Numbered from the stretch's first letter, positions 23,530 to 32,998 are shown. The stretch is 64,000 nt of DNA from Halobaculum saliterrae (GCF_009831625.1 NZ_WUUS01000004.1:15743-79742), one strand, 5' to 3'. The notes: generated from the letters alone by a model not told the origin. A program made the numbers and translations.

Positions 23530-24729
23530 TCAGATGCCCTTCCCCATCAGGTGGCTCCGGAGCACGTCGGGCGCCTTGACTCCGGCGTCCGGGTTCACCA
23601 CGACGACCTCGTCGTCGCCGCCGAGGGCGCCGGACTCGGCGAGGCGCCACGCTCCCGCCAGCGCGACGCCGCCGGCGGCGCCGAGCTCGATGACCTCGGA
23701 CTGTGCGACGGTGACGGCGCTCTCCAGCGCGTCGTCGTCCTCGACGGTGAGCGCGTCGCCGTCCGCCTCGCGCAGCGCCGCGAGCGCGCGGTCGCCGCCG
23801 GCCGGATCCTCGATCTCCAACTCGCCCACGATGGTGTCGGGACCGCTCCAGGGTTCGACCGCGTCGGCGCCGGACTCGAACGCGGTCGCGATCGGCGCAC
23901 AGCCGGCGGGCTGTACGGCGTACACGTCCGGGACCGCCTCGGCGAGTCCGAGGTCGACGAGGTCCTCGAACCCCCGTACGGTCCCGACGACGAGCTCGCC
24001 GGTGCTCGCGGGGAGGACGACCGCGTCGGGGAGGGAGGCGGCGGCGTCCTCGCCGTCGAGCGCGTCGAGCAGCTCGTAGGCGATCGTCTTCGCCCCGTCG
24101 TGGCGGTACGGCGTCGTGAACTCCTGCAGCGAGTGGTACTCCGCGGCCAGTTGCTCGTCGACCGCGGCGGCGGCGTCGCCGTAGCGCCCGCCGACCACGC
24201 GCATCTCGCCGCCGTGGACGTTCACCATCGCCTTGTTCGAGAACGCCGTCCGGGAGGGGACGAACGCGTACGAGCGCAGGTCGGTTCGCCCGGCGTAGGC
24301 GGCGGCCGACTGCCCGGCGTTGCCGGCGGCCGCGAGCGCGAGCGGTTCCAGTCCCCGCTCGGCGGCCGCGGTCATCGCGAGGCTCATTCCGCGGTCGATG
24401 AAGGTCCCCGTGGGGTTGCGACCCTCGTCTTTCACGTACGCGGCGGCGACGCCGAGCTCGTCGGCGAGGCGGTCCGTCCGCACGAGGGGCGTGTCGCCCT
24501 CGCCGGCGGTGATCGCGGTCTCCGCCGGGAACGGCAGGAGGTCGCCGAAGCGGTACTGTCCCGCCCCCCGACCGTCGCGGTCGCCGAGGGCGTCGGCGTC
24601 GACCGCCTCGAGGTCGTACGTCGGCGACAGCGGCGCCCCGCAGTCGGGACAGCGGCCGTGCTCGTCGACGCCGAACGACTCCCCGCAGTCGGTACACGAC
24701 AGGCCGTCGAACGCGTCCGTCGTCTGCAT
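23530..24729 (-). CDS. Threonine synthase-like protein without the PLP lysine
   Basis: About 399 aa from ATG 24729. An N-terminal zinc ribbon (Cys12, 15, 27 and 30: CTDCG, CPDCG) precedes a fold-type II PLP domain, as in archaeal threonine synthases. The motif that should read NPTGSFKDRG is NPTGTFIDRG: the Schiff-base lysine is Ile111 (codon ATC, 24397-24399). Other cofactor motifs are also changed (AAGNAGQS for SSGNTGAS; PASTGELVVG for the glycine-rich phosphate loop). It is therefore likely a non-catalytic paralogue or has a different chemistry. The frame itself is intact and acidic, so it is maintained as a protein. Divergent from the FAD oxidoreductase gene. Confidence 0.85.
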   Translation of the reverse strand: MQTTDAFDGLSCTDCGESFGVDEHGRCPDCGAPLSPTYDLEAVDADALGDRDGRGAGQYRFGDLLPFPAETAITAGEGDTPLVRTDRLADELGVAAAYVKDEGRNPTGTFIDRGMSLAMTAAAERGLEPLALAAAGNAGQSAAAYAGRTDLRSYAFVPSRTAFSNKAMVNVHGGEMRVVGGRYGDAAAAVDEQLAAEYHSLQEFTTPYRHDGAKTIAYELLDALDGEDAAASLPDAVVLPASTGELVVGTVRGFEDLVDLGLAEAVPDVYAVQPAGCAPIATAFESGADAVEPWSGPDTIVGELEIEDPAGGDRALAALREADGDALTVEDDDALESAVTVAQSEVIELGAAGGVALAGAWRLAESGALGGDDEVVVVNPDAGVKAPDVLRSHLMGKGI

Positions 24730-24828
24730 TCGTCCACGATTGGGACCGCCGCCGCATGGATGTGCTGGTTCGAGATCGGATCCGGACGCGGTCGGCGATG
24801 CTTTGTGTCGCGCGGTCCAAGCGCGGGT

Positions 24829-26151
24829 ATGTCGGATTCGCCGAACGTCGTCGTCGCGGGCGCGGGACTGGCGGGGCTGGTCGCCGCGCGCCACCTCGCC
24901 GACACGGGCGCGGACGTCACCGTCTACGAGCGCCGCCCGGAGGTCGGCGGACGCGTTCGCACGCGTCACGAGGACGGGTTCACGCTGGACCGCGGCTTTC
25001 AGGTGTTGTTCACCGGCTATCCCGCGGTGCGTCGGGAACTCGACGTGGGGGCGCTCGACCTGCGAGGGTTCCGGCCCGGGGCCGTCATCTGTTCGACGGA
25101 GGAGGGCACCCGCAGCGTGCTCTCGGATCCGCTTCGCGACCCGCGGTCGCTGGTCGAGTCGGCGTTCAACCGCCGGGTGACGACGACCGACAAGCTGCGG
25201 ACGCTCGCGCTCCGGCAGGACCTCTCGAAGCGCGACGAGTCGTGGTTCTTCTCCGGTCCGGACGCGAGCATCCGCGAGTACCTTCGCGACTGGGGCTTCT
25301 CAGAGAAGTACGTCGAGAACTTCGTCGCGCCCTTCTACGGGGGCATCACGCTCGATCGCTCGTTGTCGACCTCGAAGCACGTGTTCGCGTACACCTTCCG
25401 CGCGCTCTCGAACGGCCGGATCGGCGTCCCCGCGGCGGGAATGGGCGCCATCGCGGAGCAACTCCGCGCGTCCGCGGAGGCGGCCGGCGCGACGGTCGTC
25501 ACCGGGGAAGGCGTCGAGGGGATCGACCGCGCCGGGACGACCCGAGCGGACGACGGCGCCGGCAGCGCGAACGGTGGCGTCACCGTCGAGACGACCGACC
25601 GTGCCGTCGACGCCGACGCGGTCGTCGTCGCCACTGATCCGAAGACGGCGCGCGACCTGACCGACGTGGCGGCGATCCCGACGGAGGGCGTCCCGTCGAC
25701 GACGCAGTACTACCGGCTGTCGGACTCGACGCCGGTCTCGACGGGGAGGAAGATCCTCCTCAACAGCGACGAGTCCTCGCCGAACGTGGTGGTCCCGCTG
25801 ACGGAAGTGGCCCCCGAGTACGCGCCCGACGGCGAGCAGTTGCTGTGTGCGACGTTCCTCGGCGACGACGCGCGCTTCCGCGACGCCGACGACCTCGCGT
25901 CAGACACGCGTGCGGCGCTGTCCGCGTGGTACCCCGAGCGCAGTTTCGACGGGCTGGAGGCGATCCACACCGACCGGATCGAGTTCGCACAGTTCGCCCA
26001 ACCGCCGGGCGTCCACGGGGAGTTGCCGGACGCGGGCGACCCCGAGGGGCCGGTGTACCTCGCCGGCGACTACACCGAGTGGTCGTCGATCCAGGGCGCG
26101 ATGGAGAGCGGGCGCGTCGCCGCCGACGCCGTCTCCGCGGACCTGCGATAA
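24829..26151 (+). CDS. FAD-dependent oxidoreductase (protoporphyrinogen oxidase/phytoene desaturase-like)
   Basis: A protein of 440 aa. The dinucleotide-binding motif VVVAGAGLAGLVAARHLA and YERRPEVGGRVRTR define the GR2 family of flavoproteins; the closing FAD motif is GPVYLAGDYTEWSSIQGAMESG. The middle carries WFFSGPDASIREYLRDWGF and FYGGITLDRSL, typical of amine-oxidase-like carotenoid or haem enzymes. Probable substrates are an isoprenoid (carotenoid or quinone-type) or a porphyrin precursor. ATG 24829 is placed directly before the nucleotide motif; the frame is open far upstream, over the antisense of the threonine-synthase-like gene, and that extension is rejected. Confidence 0.88.
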   Translation: MSDSPNVVVAGAGLAGLVAARHLADTGADVTVYERRPEVGGRVRTRHEDGFTLDRGFQVLFTGYPAVRRELDVGALDLRGFRPGAVICSTEEGTRSVLSDPLRDPRSLVESAFNRRVTTTDKLRTLALRQDLSKRDESWFFSGPDASIREYLRDWGFSEKYVENFVAPFYGGITLDRSLSTSKHVFAYTFRALSNGRIGVPAAGMGAIAEQLRASAEAAGATVVTGEGVEGIDRAGTTRADDGAGSANGGVTVETTDRAVDADAVVVATDPKTARDLTDVAAIPTEGVPSTTQYYRLSDSTPVSTGRKILLNSDESSPNVVVPLTEVAPEYAPDGEQLLCATFLGDDARFRDADDLASDTRAALSAWYPERSFDGLEAIHTDRIEFAQFAQPPGVHGELPDAGDPEGPVYLAGDYTEWSSIQGAMESGRVAADAVSADLR

Positions 26152-26175
26152 GCGAGCGCCCGCGGTCGACCGGGA

Positions 26176-27861
26176 CTACTCTTCGAGCGGCTTCGGCGAC
26201 ACGTCGAACGTCGTGAGGAAACGCTGGACCGACTCGTCGCTCCCGACGATCACCAGCCGGTCCCCGGCCGCGATCGTTCGCTCCGGGTCGAGGCTGGTGG
26301 TGAGTTCGCCCTCGTGCTCGATGGCGATGACGCGACAGCCGGTTCGCGCGGAGATCCCGCTCTCGGCCAGCGTCTTCCCCGCGAACGGATCGGCGGACAC
26401 CCGGTCGATCCGGATCTGGCTGCCGGCGCCGAGCACCTCCTCGCCGCGGAGCTCCCGAGCGACCATCCGGGCGCTGATTCGGGGGACCGAGAGCACGTAG
26501 TCGGCGCCGGCACGCAACGCTTTCGTCGTCGCCTTCGCGTCGCTCATCCGCACGAGGATCTCGATGTCGGGGTTCAGCGACCGCGCGAGCACCGTCGTCA
26601 GCAGCGCCGTCGAGTCGTCCGGGACGCACACGAGGATCACCCCGGCGTCCTCGACGCCCGCCTCGCGGAGCGTCTCCCGGGAGCTCACGTCGCCGACAAC
26701 GTCGACGTCCGGGCTGTCAACCACGTCGACGGTCGTCGTCGGCACGTCGGCCTCCTCCTCAACGACCGACAGCGCCGCGTGCCCGACTTCCCCGAGTCCC
26801 GCGACGACGACGCCCTCCTCCCGGCGGCGCCGCCTGACCGGCCGTGCCGTCTCCCCGAGCTCCTCCAGCGCGTCGTGGTCGCCGGACACGAGCAGGACCG
26901 TGTTCGCGCCGATGACGGCGTCGGGGTCCGGTGGAAGCTGGAGCTCGCCGTCGATCCACGCGCCCGCGACGTTGGCGCCGGTCCGCTCGCGGATGCGCGA
27001 GTTCCGGATGCTGACGCCCTCGAGGGGACTGCCGTGGCTGACGGATATCTCCGTCACTTCCAGCCCCTCGGCGATACCGACCGTGTCGTGGAGCTCCGAG
27101 GTGTACAGCGACATCGCCTTTCGGGCGAGACGCTCGCCGAGGACGGCACGCGGAGACAGCACGCTGTCGGCGCCGGTGGCGAGCAGCACGTCCCGCAGGG
27201 AGCTGTCGTCCGTCAGCGTGATGATCTCCACATCGGGCCGGAGCGACCGGACCGTGAGAACGGTGTCCACGTTCGCCTCCCCCGCGTCCGTGATGACCGC
27301 CCGGGCGTTCCCGATGCTCGCTCGCTCGAACGCGCTCGTCTCCTGCGGGGAGCCGTGGATCGCCGAGTACCCCTCGTCCGAGAGGTCGATCGCCTCCTCC
27401 TCGTCCGAGGAGATGAGGACGTAGTCGATCTCGAGGTGTTCGAGCTCCTCGAGCAGAACGGCGGAGTCGCGGTCGTACTCACAGATGACGACGTGGTCGC
27501 TCTTCCGCGACAGTCGGCTGTCGAGGTCGACCTCCGCGCCGGTGAACAGCGGGATGACGATCACCCGAAGGGTGAAGAAGCCGACGCCGATGCCGCTCAA
27601 CTGCATGAACACCATGAAGAGGTTCATCCACGGGGACTCCCACGGCGAGTCGGCGCCGTAGCCGGTGGTCGTCATCGTCTCCGTGACGGTCTGGAACGAG
27701 CGGAATATCGACTGTGGACGCCCCTCCAACGCCCGCATCCCGGTGTTGTAGAGGACGGTGTACAGCAACACGAGCGCGGCCAGGCCGGCCACGTAGTAGA
27801 TGATGAGCCGGCTTCGGCGCGAGAGATCGTCGGTCCGCGACGACCACGGGATCCTGGACAT
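26176..27861 (-). CDS. Potassium channel with two RCK (TrkA-N/TrkA-C) modules
   Basis: A protein of 561 aa. Two N-terminal transmembrane helices (IIYYVAGLAALVLLYTVLY; MNLFMVFMQLSGIGVGFFTL) flank a pore loop with K+ filter TTGYG at residues 65-69. Then come two RCK units: TrkA-N at about 108-230 and TrkA-C, a second TrkA-N beginning GVVVAGLGEVGHAAL, and a final TrkA-C ending at the C-terminus. The first Rossmann motif is degenerate (VVICEYDRDSAVLL lacks GxGxxG) whereas the second is intact, so only one nucleotide site per subunit may work. The gene lies downstream of trkH (123-bp gap, same strand), forming a potassium transport cluster. Confidence 0.9.
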   Translation of the reverse strand: MSRIPWSSRTDDLSRRSRLIIYYVAGLAALVLLYTVLYNTGMRALEGRPQSIFRSFQTVTETMTTTGYGADSPWESPWMNLFMVFMQLSGIGVGFFTLRVIVIPLFTGAEVDLDSRLSRKSDHVVICEYDRDSAVLLEELEHLEIDYVLISSDEEEAIDLSDEGYSAIHGSPQETSAFERASIGNARAVITDAGEANVDTVLTVRSLRPDVEIITLTDDSSLRDVLLATGADSVLSPRAVLGERLARKAMSLYTSELHDTVGIAEGLEVTEISVSHGSPLEGVSIRNSRIRERTGANVAGAWIDGELQLPPDPDAVIGANTVLLVSGDHDALEELGETARPVRRRRREEGVVVAGLGEVGHAALSVVEEEADVPTTTVDVVDSPDVDVVGDVSSRETLREAGVEDAGVILVCVPDDSTALLTTVLARSLNPDIEILVRMSDAKATTKALRAGADYVLSVPRISARMVARELRGEEVLGAGSQIRIDRVSADPFAGKTLAESGISARTGCRVIAIEHEGELTTSLDPERTIAAGDRLVIVGSDESVQRFLTTFDVSPKPLEE

Positions 27862-27984
27862 GAGGACTGTGCCCCGCTTGCGGGGCCTCCTACGAATCAG
27901 TTTCTGCCGAACTCACCGAGGGATCGGAGGCCGGACCGCCGACGGCGGGCGCGTCGAGCGGGGAGTCGCGAGCGCCGACAGCCC

Positions 27985-29532
27985 TCACCGGCTCCAGAAC
28001 GCCGGCGTGAACACGACCAACACCGAGAGGACCTCCAGCCGGCCGACCCACATCAGGAACACCATGTAGAGCTTCGCCGGCACCGAGAACGGAAGGAAAC
28101 TGTTCATCGGCCCGACGGGACCGAAGCCCGGTCCGACGTTCCCCAGCGTCGCGATCGCGACGCTCATCGCCTCCAGCCCGGTCAGCGAGACGCCGGGCGT
28201 CCGGAGGCTGTCGAGGTACAGCAGGACCGTCGAGAGCGCGAACAGCAGGAGGAACAGTACGATGAACACGAACACGTCCCGGATGGTGTCGTCGTCGACG
28301 ACCTCCCTCCCGAGCCGGATCGGCCTGACGGCCTCGGGGTGAACGGAGGTGAACAGCGCCCGTCCGATGTCCTTCCGAACCAGCACCCAGCGGACGATCT
28401 TGATCGAGCCCGCGGCCGACCCCGCCGAGCCGCCGAGGAAGTACGCGAACAGCAGGACCGTCTGTGCGGAGGCGTCCCACGTGTTGAAGTCCATGCTCGC
28501 GTACCCGGTCGTGGTCACGATGGCGATCACCTGAAACAGGCCCTGTCGGAGGGCGTCTTCGAGGTTCCCCGGGATAGCGCCGATGCTGGCCGGCACCTCG
28601 GCGAGGCCGACGCCGAGATACAGCAGCGCCGAGACGACCGCCCCGACGGCGACCATCGCGAGCAGGTACCCACGGAACTCCGCGTTGTCGACCAGCCGGC
28701 GGGGCTCCCCCCGAAGGACGTACCAGAACAGCGCGAAGTTCGTCCCCGCGACGATCATGAACGGCATCATCGCCCACTGGATCGCCGGAACGAACGCCTC
28801 GGCGCTCCGTGCCTCCGGCGAGAAGCCGCCGGTGGGCAGGGTCGTGAGTGCGTGGGCGACCGCGTTGTAGAGACCCATGTTCGGCGCCACGCCGGTCAGG
28901 TGGAGGACGTAGTAGACGAGGGCCGCGAGGAGCGTGAAGCCGACGTAGATGCCCCACAGCGCGCGCGCCGTCTCCTGGATACGCGGCGTCAGCTTCTCCA
29001 GCGACGGCCCCGGCGCCTCCTGCCGCATGACCTGAGCCCCGCCGACCGACAGCTGCGGCAGGATGGCGATCATCAACACGAGGATCCCCATCCCGCCGAG
29101 CCACTGGGTGAGCTGGCGCCACATGAGCATCGCGCGCCCGTGGCGCTCGACTGAGATCTCCCCGAGCACGGTCGCGCCCGTCGTCGTGAACCCGCTCATG
29201 CTCTCGAACAGGGCGTTGACCGGACTCGCGACGGTTCCCGTCCCGGCGACGAGGTACGGCACGGTCCCGGCGACAGGCACGAGCAGCCACGCGAGGCTGA
29301 CGAGGAGGAAGCCCTCCCGATTCCCCAGCTCGCCGTCGTCGCGAACTCGTTCCATGAGGGTGCCCGCCCCGACCATGACGACGGTCGTCGCCACGAACGG
29401 GAGGGGGTCCTCGCCGTAATAGAGGGCGAGGACGAGCGGGAACAGCGGGGTGACGCCGATGTACTTGAGGACTGTCCCGACGTAGGCGACGCTTACCCGG
29501 TAGTCGACGTGCGTGGTCGGCAGGTTGACCAT
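27985..29532 (-). CDS. trkH: TrkH family K+ uptake protein
   Basis: A protein of 515 aa with about ten transmembrane helices and four pore loops, each with a central Gly: SGFTTTGATV, TTLPTGGFSPE, IVTTTGYASMD and ATLGNVGPGFG. That is the four-repeat filter of the Trk/Ktr/HKT superfamily, which imports K+; potassium at molar concentrations is the main osmolyte of haloarchaea. ATG 29532 starts just before the first helix. TrkA-type partners are needed for gating, and the RCK channel immediately downstream supplies related domains, although it is itself a channel. Confidence 0.93.
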   Translation of the reverse strand: MVNLPTTHVDYRVSVAYVGTVLKYIGVTPLFPLVLALYYGEDPLPFVATTVVMVGAGTLMERVRDDGELGNREGFLLVSLAWLLVPVAGTVPYLVAGTGTVASPVNALFESMSGFTTTGATVLGEISVERHGRAMLMWRQLTQWLGGMGILVLMIAILPQLSVGGAQVMRQEAPGPSLEKLTPRIQETARALWGIYVGFTLLAALVYYVLHLTGVAPNMGLYNAVAHALTTLPTGGFSPEARSAEAFVPAIQWAMMPFMIVAGTNFALFWYVLRGEPRRLVDNAEFRGYLLAMVAVGAVVSALLYLGVGLAEVPASIGAIPGNLEDALRQGLFQVIAIVTTTGYASMDFNTWDASAQTVLLFAYFLGGSAGSAAGSIKIVRWVLVRKDIGRALFTSVHPEAVRPIRLGREVVDDDTIRDVFVFIVLFLLLFALSTVLLYLDSLRTPGVSLTGLEAMSVAIATLGNVGPGFGPVGPMNSFLPFSVPAKLYMVFLMWVGRLEVLSVLVVFTPAFWSR

Positions 29533-29628
29533 CGAGTTGCCGTATCAATCCACGGGCGAGTGATGGTCGTTTCGGGTCGGCCCGGCCGACGGCGACGGCG
29601 TCTCCCGCTTCGTTCTACCGGATTCCGC

Positions 29629-30828
29629 TTACTCCTCGCGAAGGAACGCGTCCTCGCCGTGGCGCTCGATCGCCGCCAGCAACCCCTCCCTCTGACGCTC
29701 CAGTTCGGGGGTCGTCTCCGCGTACACGTCGTCGAACATGCTCGCCGGGTCCGCCTCGAAGCGTTCCGCGGCGTCGATGACCTCGGCGACCCGGTCGTCC
29801 GCCTCCTCGCGCACCGACTCGATCAGGTCGTCATCGGCGATGCCCTCGCGCCGGAGGAACCCCTCCATGCGGGGGATCGGGTCCCACGCGCGCCAGGGCT
29901 CGGCCTCCTCGTCGTCGCGGTAGACGCTCGGGTCGTCGGCGGTCGTGTGGGCGCCGAAGCGGTACTCGACCGTCTCGATCAGCGTGGGGCGGTGGTCGTA
30001 GCCCGAGCCGTCGTCCGCGTCCCCCGCGGCTCCCTCGTCGGCGCCGTCCTCTCCGTCCCCGGCGGTCCGTGCCTTCCGGGCCGCCTCCGCGACGACCGCG
30101 TACACGGCGAGGGGATCCATCCCGTCGACGCGGACCCCCTCGAAGCCGTACGCCTCGGCCTTCGTCGCCAGCGTCGGGCTCGCGGTCTGGTCCTCTCGGG
30201 GGATCGAGATGGCCCACTGGTTGTTGTGACAGACGAACACGCCCGGCGCGTCGAACACGCCCGCGAAGTTCATCGCCTCGTGGAAGTCGCCCTCCGAGGT
30301 CGCGCCGTCGCCGAAGTGGGCGCACGCGACGCGGTCGTCGCCGCGGTAGTCGGACGCCATCGCCGCGCCGACGGCGTGCGGGAGGTGCGCCCCGATGCCG
30401 ATGTTGAGCGGGAACACGTCGATGTCCGCCAGTCCGGCGGTGCCCGACTCGTGACCCATCCAGTAGGCGAGGTACTCGGCGGGGAACCCGCGGGCGATCA
30501 CCGCGCCGTGCTCGCGGTACTGATAGAAGATCGGGTCGTCGTCGTGCAGCGCGTGCGTGGCGGCGACGGAACTCGCCTCCTGCCCCTCGATGGCGGCGTA
30601 GGTCCCGATCCGTCCCTGTCGCTGGAGGCTGATCGCCCGCTCGTCGAAGCGGCGGGCGGTCACCATGTCGCGGTAGATGTCGACCAGCGTCTCGTCGGGG
30701 AGGTCCGGGACCTGTCCGACGACCTCCCCGTCGGGGCCGAGCACGCGATACACGTCGCCCATCGGGTCCGCCGGCGGGTCGCCGTCCGTCGCCTCCCCCG
30801 CCCCGGATCCGGCGTCGGCGTCGCTCAT
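29629..30828 (-). CDS. 2-oxoacid dehydrogenase E1 component, alpha subunit
   Basis: A thiamine-diphosphate enzyme subunit of 399 aa. The ThDP/Mg2+ motif is GDGATSEGDFHEAMNFAGVF followed by FVCHNNQWAIS, and RFDERAISLQRQGRIG matches the N-terminal region of pyruvate or branched-chain E1-alpha. HTTADDPSVYR is the phosphorylation-loop-like region. An acidic insert (about residues 265-285) is lineage-specific. No E1-beta, E2 or E3 gene is adjacent, which is unusual because these genes are normally clustered; the partner must be elsewhere. The start ATG 30828 is followed by an acidic, disordered tail. Confidence 0.88.
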   Translation of the reverse strand: MSDADAGSGAGEATDGDPPADPMGDVYRVLGPDGEVVGQVPDLPDETLVDIYRDMVTARRFDERAISLQRQGRIGTYAAIEGQEASSVAATHALHDDDPIFYQYREHGAVIARGFPAEYLAYWMGHESGTAGLADIDVFPLNIGIGAHLPHAVGAAMASDYRGDDRVACAHFGDGATSEGDFHEAMNFAGVFDAPGVFVCHNNQWAISIPREDQTASPTLATKAEAYGFEGVRVDGMDPLAVYAVVAEAARKARTAGDGEDGADEGAAGDADDGSGYDHRPTLIETVEYRFGAHTTADDPSVYRDDEEAEPWRAWDPIPRMEGFLRREGIADDDLIESVREEADDRVAEVIDAAERFEADPASMFDDVYAETTPELERQREGLLAAIERHGEDAFLREE

Positions 30829-31007
30829 AGGGGCGTGTCAGGGTGCAACATGGTAGCCGTTTCGGCAGCGGCAGCGCCATCGGTCGTGGGAGAAACGCGG
30901 CGGTGACGAGTACCGTGGTGCGGCGAGACGGCGGCGACGACGGAACCGCGGCGCGACTGGACGGCGGCCGCGGGTGTCGTGGAGGACGGGAGGGTCCGAC
31001 CCTCGCC

Positions 31008-32048
31008 TCAGGGAGTGATCACCGCCCGTCCGTCGATCTCGCCGTGTTCGAGGCGTTCGGCGACGGTGTTGATCTCCGAAAGCGGGTAGCGACTCGTGTG
31101 CAGGTCGACCTCGCCGCGGTCGACGAGCGCGACCAACTCCTGCAGTTCGGTGTATCGGCCGACCAGCGTCCCCTTGTAGCTGAACTCGCCGTCGACCAGC
31201 GACTGTGCCGGTTCGTGAACGTGGCCGCCGTAGCCGATCACGTGGTGGTCGCCGCCGGCGGCGACGATGTCGGGCGCGAGCGCCGTCGTCTCGTCGGCGC
31301 CGACGAAGTCGAGCACCTGCTGTGCGCCCACGTCGTCGGTGAGGTCGGCGATCACGCTCGCCACGTCCTCGGTTCCCGGGTCGATGGTGTGGCGGGCGCC
31401 CAGATCGGCGGCCATGTCGCGCGCCGACTCCTTCAGGTCGAGCGCGACGATGTCGGCGGCGCTCATCGCGTCGAGACACTGGAGGCCGATGTGACCGAGC
31501 CCGCCGACGCCGATGACGACCGCGGTGTCGCCGGGGTTCAGCTCCCGGACCGCCTTCTTGGTCGCGTGGTACGCCGTGATCCCGGCGTCGGCGTGGGGAG
31601 CGATGTCCGTGGTGTCCACGTCGCCCGGCAGCGGGACGACCGCGCGCTCGTTCGTGTGGAGGAACTCCGCGAACCCGCCGTCGTGTGTGAGTCCCGGGAA
31701 TCGGACGTTCTCGCAGTACATGTCCTCGCCCTGGCGGCACGGGCGACACGTCCCGCAGGTCATCACCGGGTGACAGATCACGCTGTCGCCCGGTTCGACG
31801 GTGTTCACCTCCGAACCGACCTCGACGACGGTGCCGGCGTTCTCGTGGCCGAGTGTGAGCGGCAGCTCCTGTGGGACGTACTCCTGCCACATGCCCTCGA
31901 TCACGTGGTTGTCGGTCTGACACCAGCCGGCGCCCTCGACCTCGACGATCACGTCGTCGGACGCCTCGGCGGTCGGGCGGTCGACCTCGTCGATGCTGAG
32001 GGCGTTCGCCATGTCGTCGGTGTACTCGTGGAGTCTGGCTGCGCGCAT
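31008..32048 (-). CDS. Zinc-dependent alcohol dehydrogenase (MDR family)
   Basis: A protein of 346 aa. Catalytic zinc ligands are in GWCQTDNH and LGHENAG; the structural zinc has four Cys in CGTCRPCRQGEDMYC. The NAD(P) fold has VVIGVGGLGHIGLQC followed by VALDLKES with an acidic residue after strand 2, suggesting NAD preference. Substrate is an alcohol or aldehyde. I use ATG 32048 (MRAARLHEY), the usual family start; the open frame upstream is not conserved-looking. It lies between the orphan E1-alpha and the phosphoesterase genes, each with gaps over 125 bp, so no operon is evident. Confidence 0.92.
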   Translation of the reverse strand: MRAARLHEYTDDMANALSIDEVDRPTAEASDDVIVEVEGAGWCQTDNHVIEGMWQEYVPQELPLTLGHENAGTVVEVGSEVNTVEPGDSVICHPVMTCGTCRPCRQGEDMYCENVRFPGLTHDGGFAEFLHTNERAVVPLPGDVDTTDIAPHADAGITAYHATKKAVRELNPGDTAVVIGVGGLGHIGLQCLDAMSAADIVALDLKESARDMAADLGARHTIDPGTEDVASVIADLTDDVGAQQVLDFVGADETTALAPDIVAAGGDHHVIGYGGHVHEPAQSLVDGEFSYKGTLVGRYTELQELVALVDRGEVDLHTSRYPLSEINTVAERLEHGEIDGRAVITP

Positions 32049-32178
32049 CGTCCGTGATATTACGGCATGCGACCAAAAAGTCACGACCGTTCGACGGGAA
32101 CGCGATCATTCGACGGGAACGGGGAGGACGCGCTCCGATCCCGAGAGAACCCGGCCCGCGACGGTCCGGATCGGACCC

Positions 32179-32934
32179 TCACAGCAGTCGGCGGAACTCG
32201 CCGAGCGGGGGGAACTCCACGGCGTCGCCGTCCTCGCGGGCCACGATCGGGCGGAGCGCGTCGGCGTCGGTGACGAACGGCGACTGGAACTCGCGGGCGG
32301 TCATGTCGTTCACCGCGACGCCGGCGGCGAGCCGAGTGAACGCCGGCAGCATGAGCACGTCGGCCCCGCGGAACGCGCGCTCGGCGTACAGCCAACAGGG
32401 TCTGCGCTTCCCCTCGATCTCGATCGCCGGGTGGTCGTGACCGACGACGTACAGGCCGGCCGACTCGTGCTCCGGCGGCGCCTCGTGCCCGTGTCGGACG
32501 ACGACCGGCGCGTTCCGAACGCTCGCGTCGAGCTCGTACCCGTCGTGGACGCGACCATCCCACGCCCCGGACGGCGCCGTCTCGCCGGGAGCGGTGTCGC
32601 CGAGAGTCGTCTCGTCGAGCGCCGTGTCGTGGTTGCCGCGGACGAACACGGGGCGGGCACCGGCGTCGAGACAGGCGTCGACGAGTTCCGAGAGCGCCCG
32701 CTCGTCGGCGACCGCGACCCGATCGAACCGATGGACTGCGTCCCCCGCGATCACGACTTCCCCCGGATCGAAGCGGTCGATCAGGGACCGGAGCCGGTCG
32801 GACAGGTCCGCGGCCTCGCCCAGCGGGTACGCCACGTCCGAGGCTTCCGCCCGGCCGACGTGGAGGTCCGCGACGACGAGCGCGTCCGCCTCCGGAAGGT
32901 AGACGCCGCGGTCGCGGAACTCGGCGTTCAACAC
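32179..32934 (-). CDS. Calcineurin-like metallophosphoesterase (PdeM-like)
   Basis: About 251 aa from GTG 32934. All metal motifs are present in order: ADLHVGR (DxH), IAGDAVHRF (GDxxH), VRGNHD, VVRHGHE and VVGHDHP. The layout resembles the archaeal/bacterial PdeM-type nuclease-phosphodiesterases, which in bacteria accompany a ligase and an Lhr-type helicase; neither is adjacent here. The frame is open upstream to 33051 but that part is a proline-rich stretch overlapping the previous gene by 53 bp, while VLNAEFRDRGVYLPEADA is the family-like start. Confidence 0.85.
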   Translation of the reverse strand: MLNAEFRDRGVYLPEADALVVADLHVGRAEASDVAYPLGEAADLSDRLRSLIDRFDPGEVVIAGDAVHRFDRVAVADERALSELVDACLDAGARPVFVRGNHDTALDETTLGDTAPGETAPSGAWDGRVHDGYELDASVRNAPVVVRHGHEAPPEHESAGLYVVGHDHPAIEIEGKRRPCWLYAERAFRGADVLMLPAFTRLAAGVAVNDMTAREFQSPFVTDADALRPIVAREDGDAVEFPPLGEFRRLL

Positions 32935-32998
32935 GGCCGTCCCTCCGGCGCGCTCGGGTGTAGCGTTGACGGCTTCCGGCGTCGGCGTCGGTGCCCGC

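Noticed and set aside
26314-29154. Open frame of 946 codons on the plus strand opposite the K+ channel and trkH genes
   Set aside because: Composition is Arg/His/Asp/Val-rich without any domain, and it is antisense to two well-supported transporter genes. Long antisense frames are expected in DNA with this third-position GC bias.
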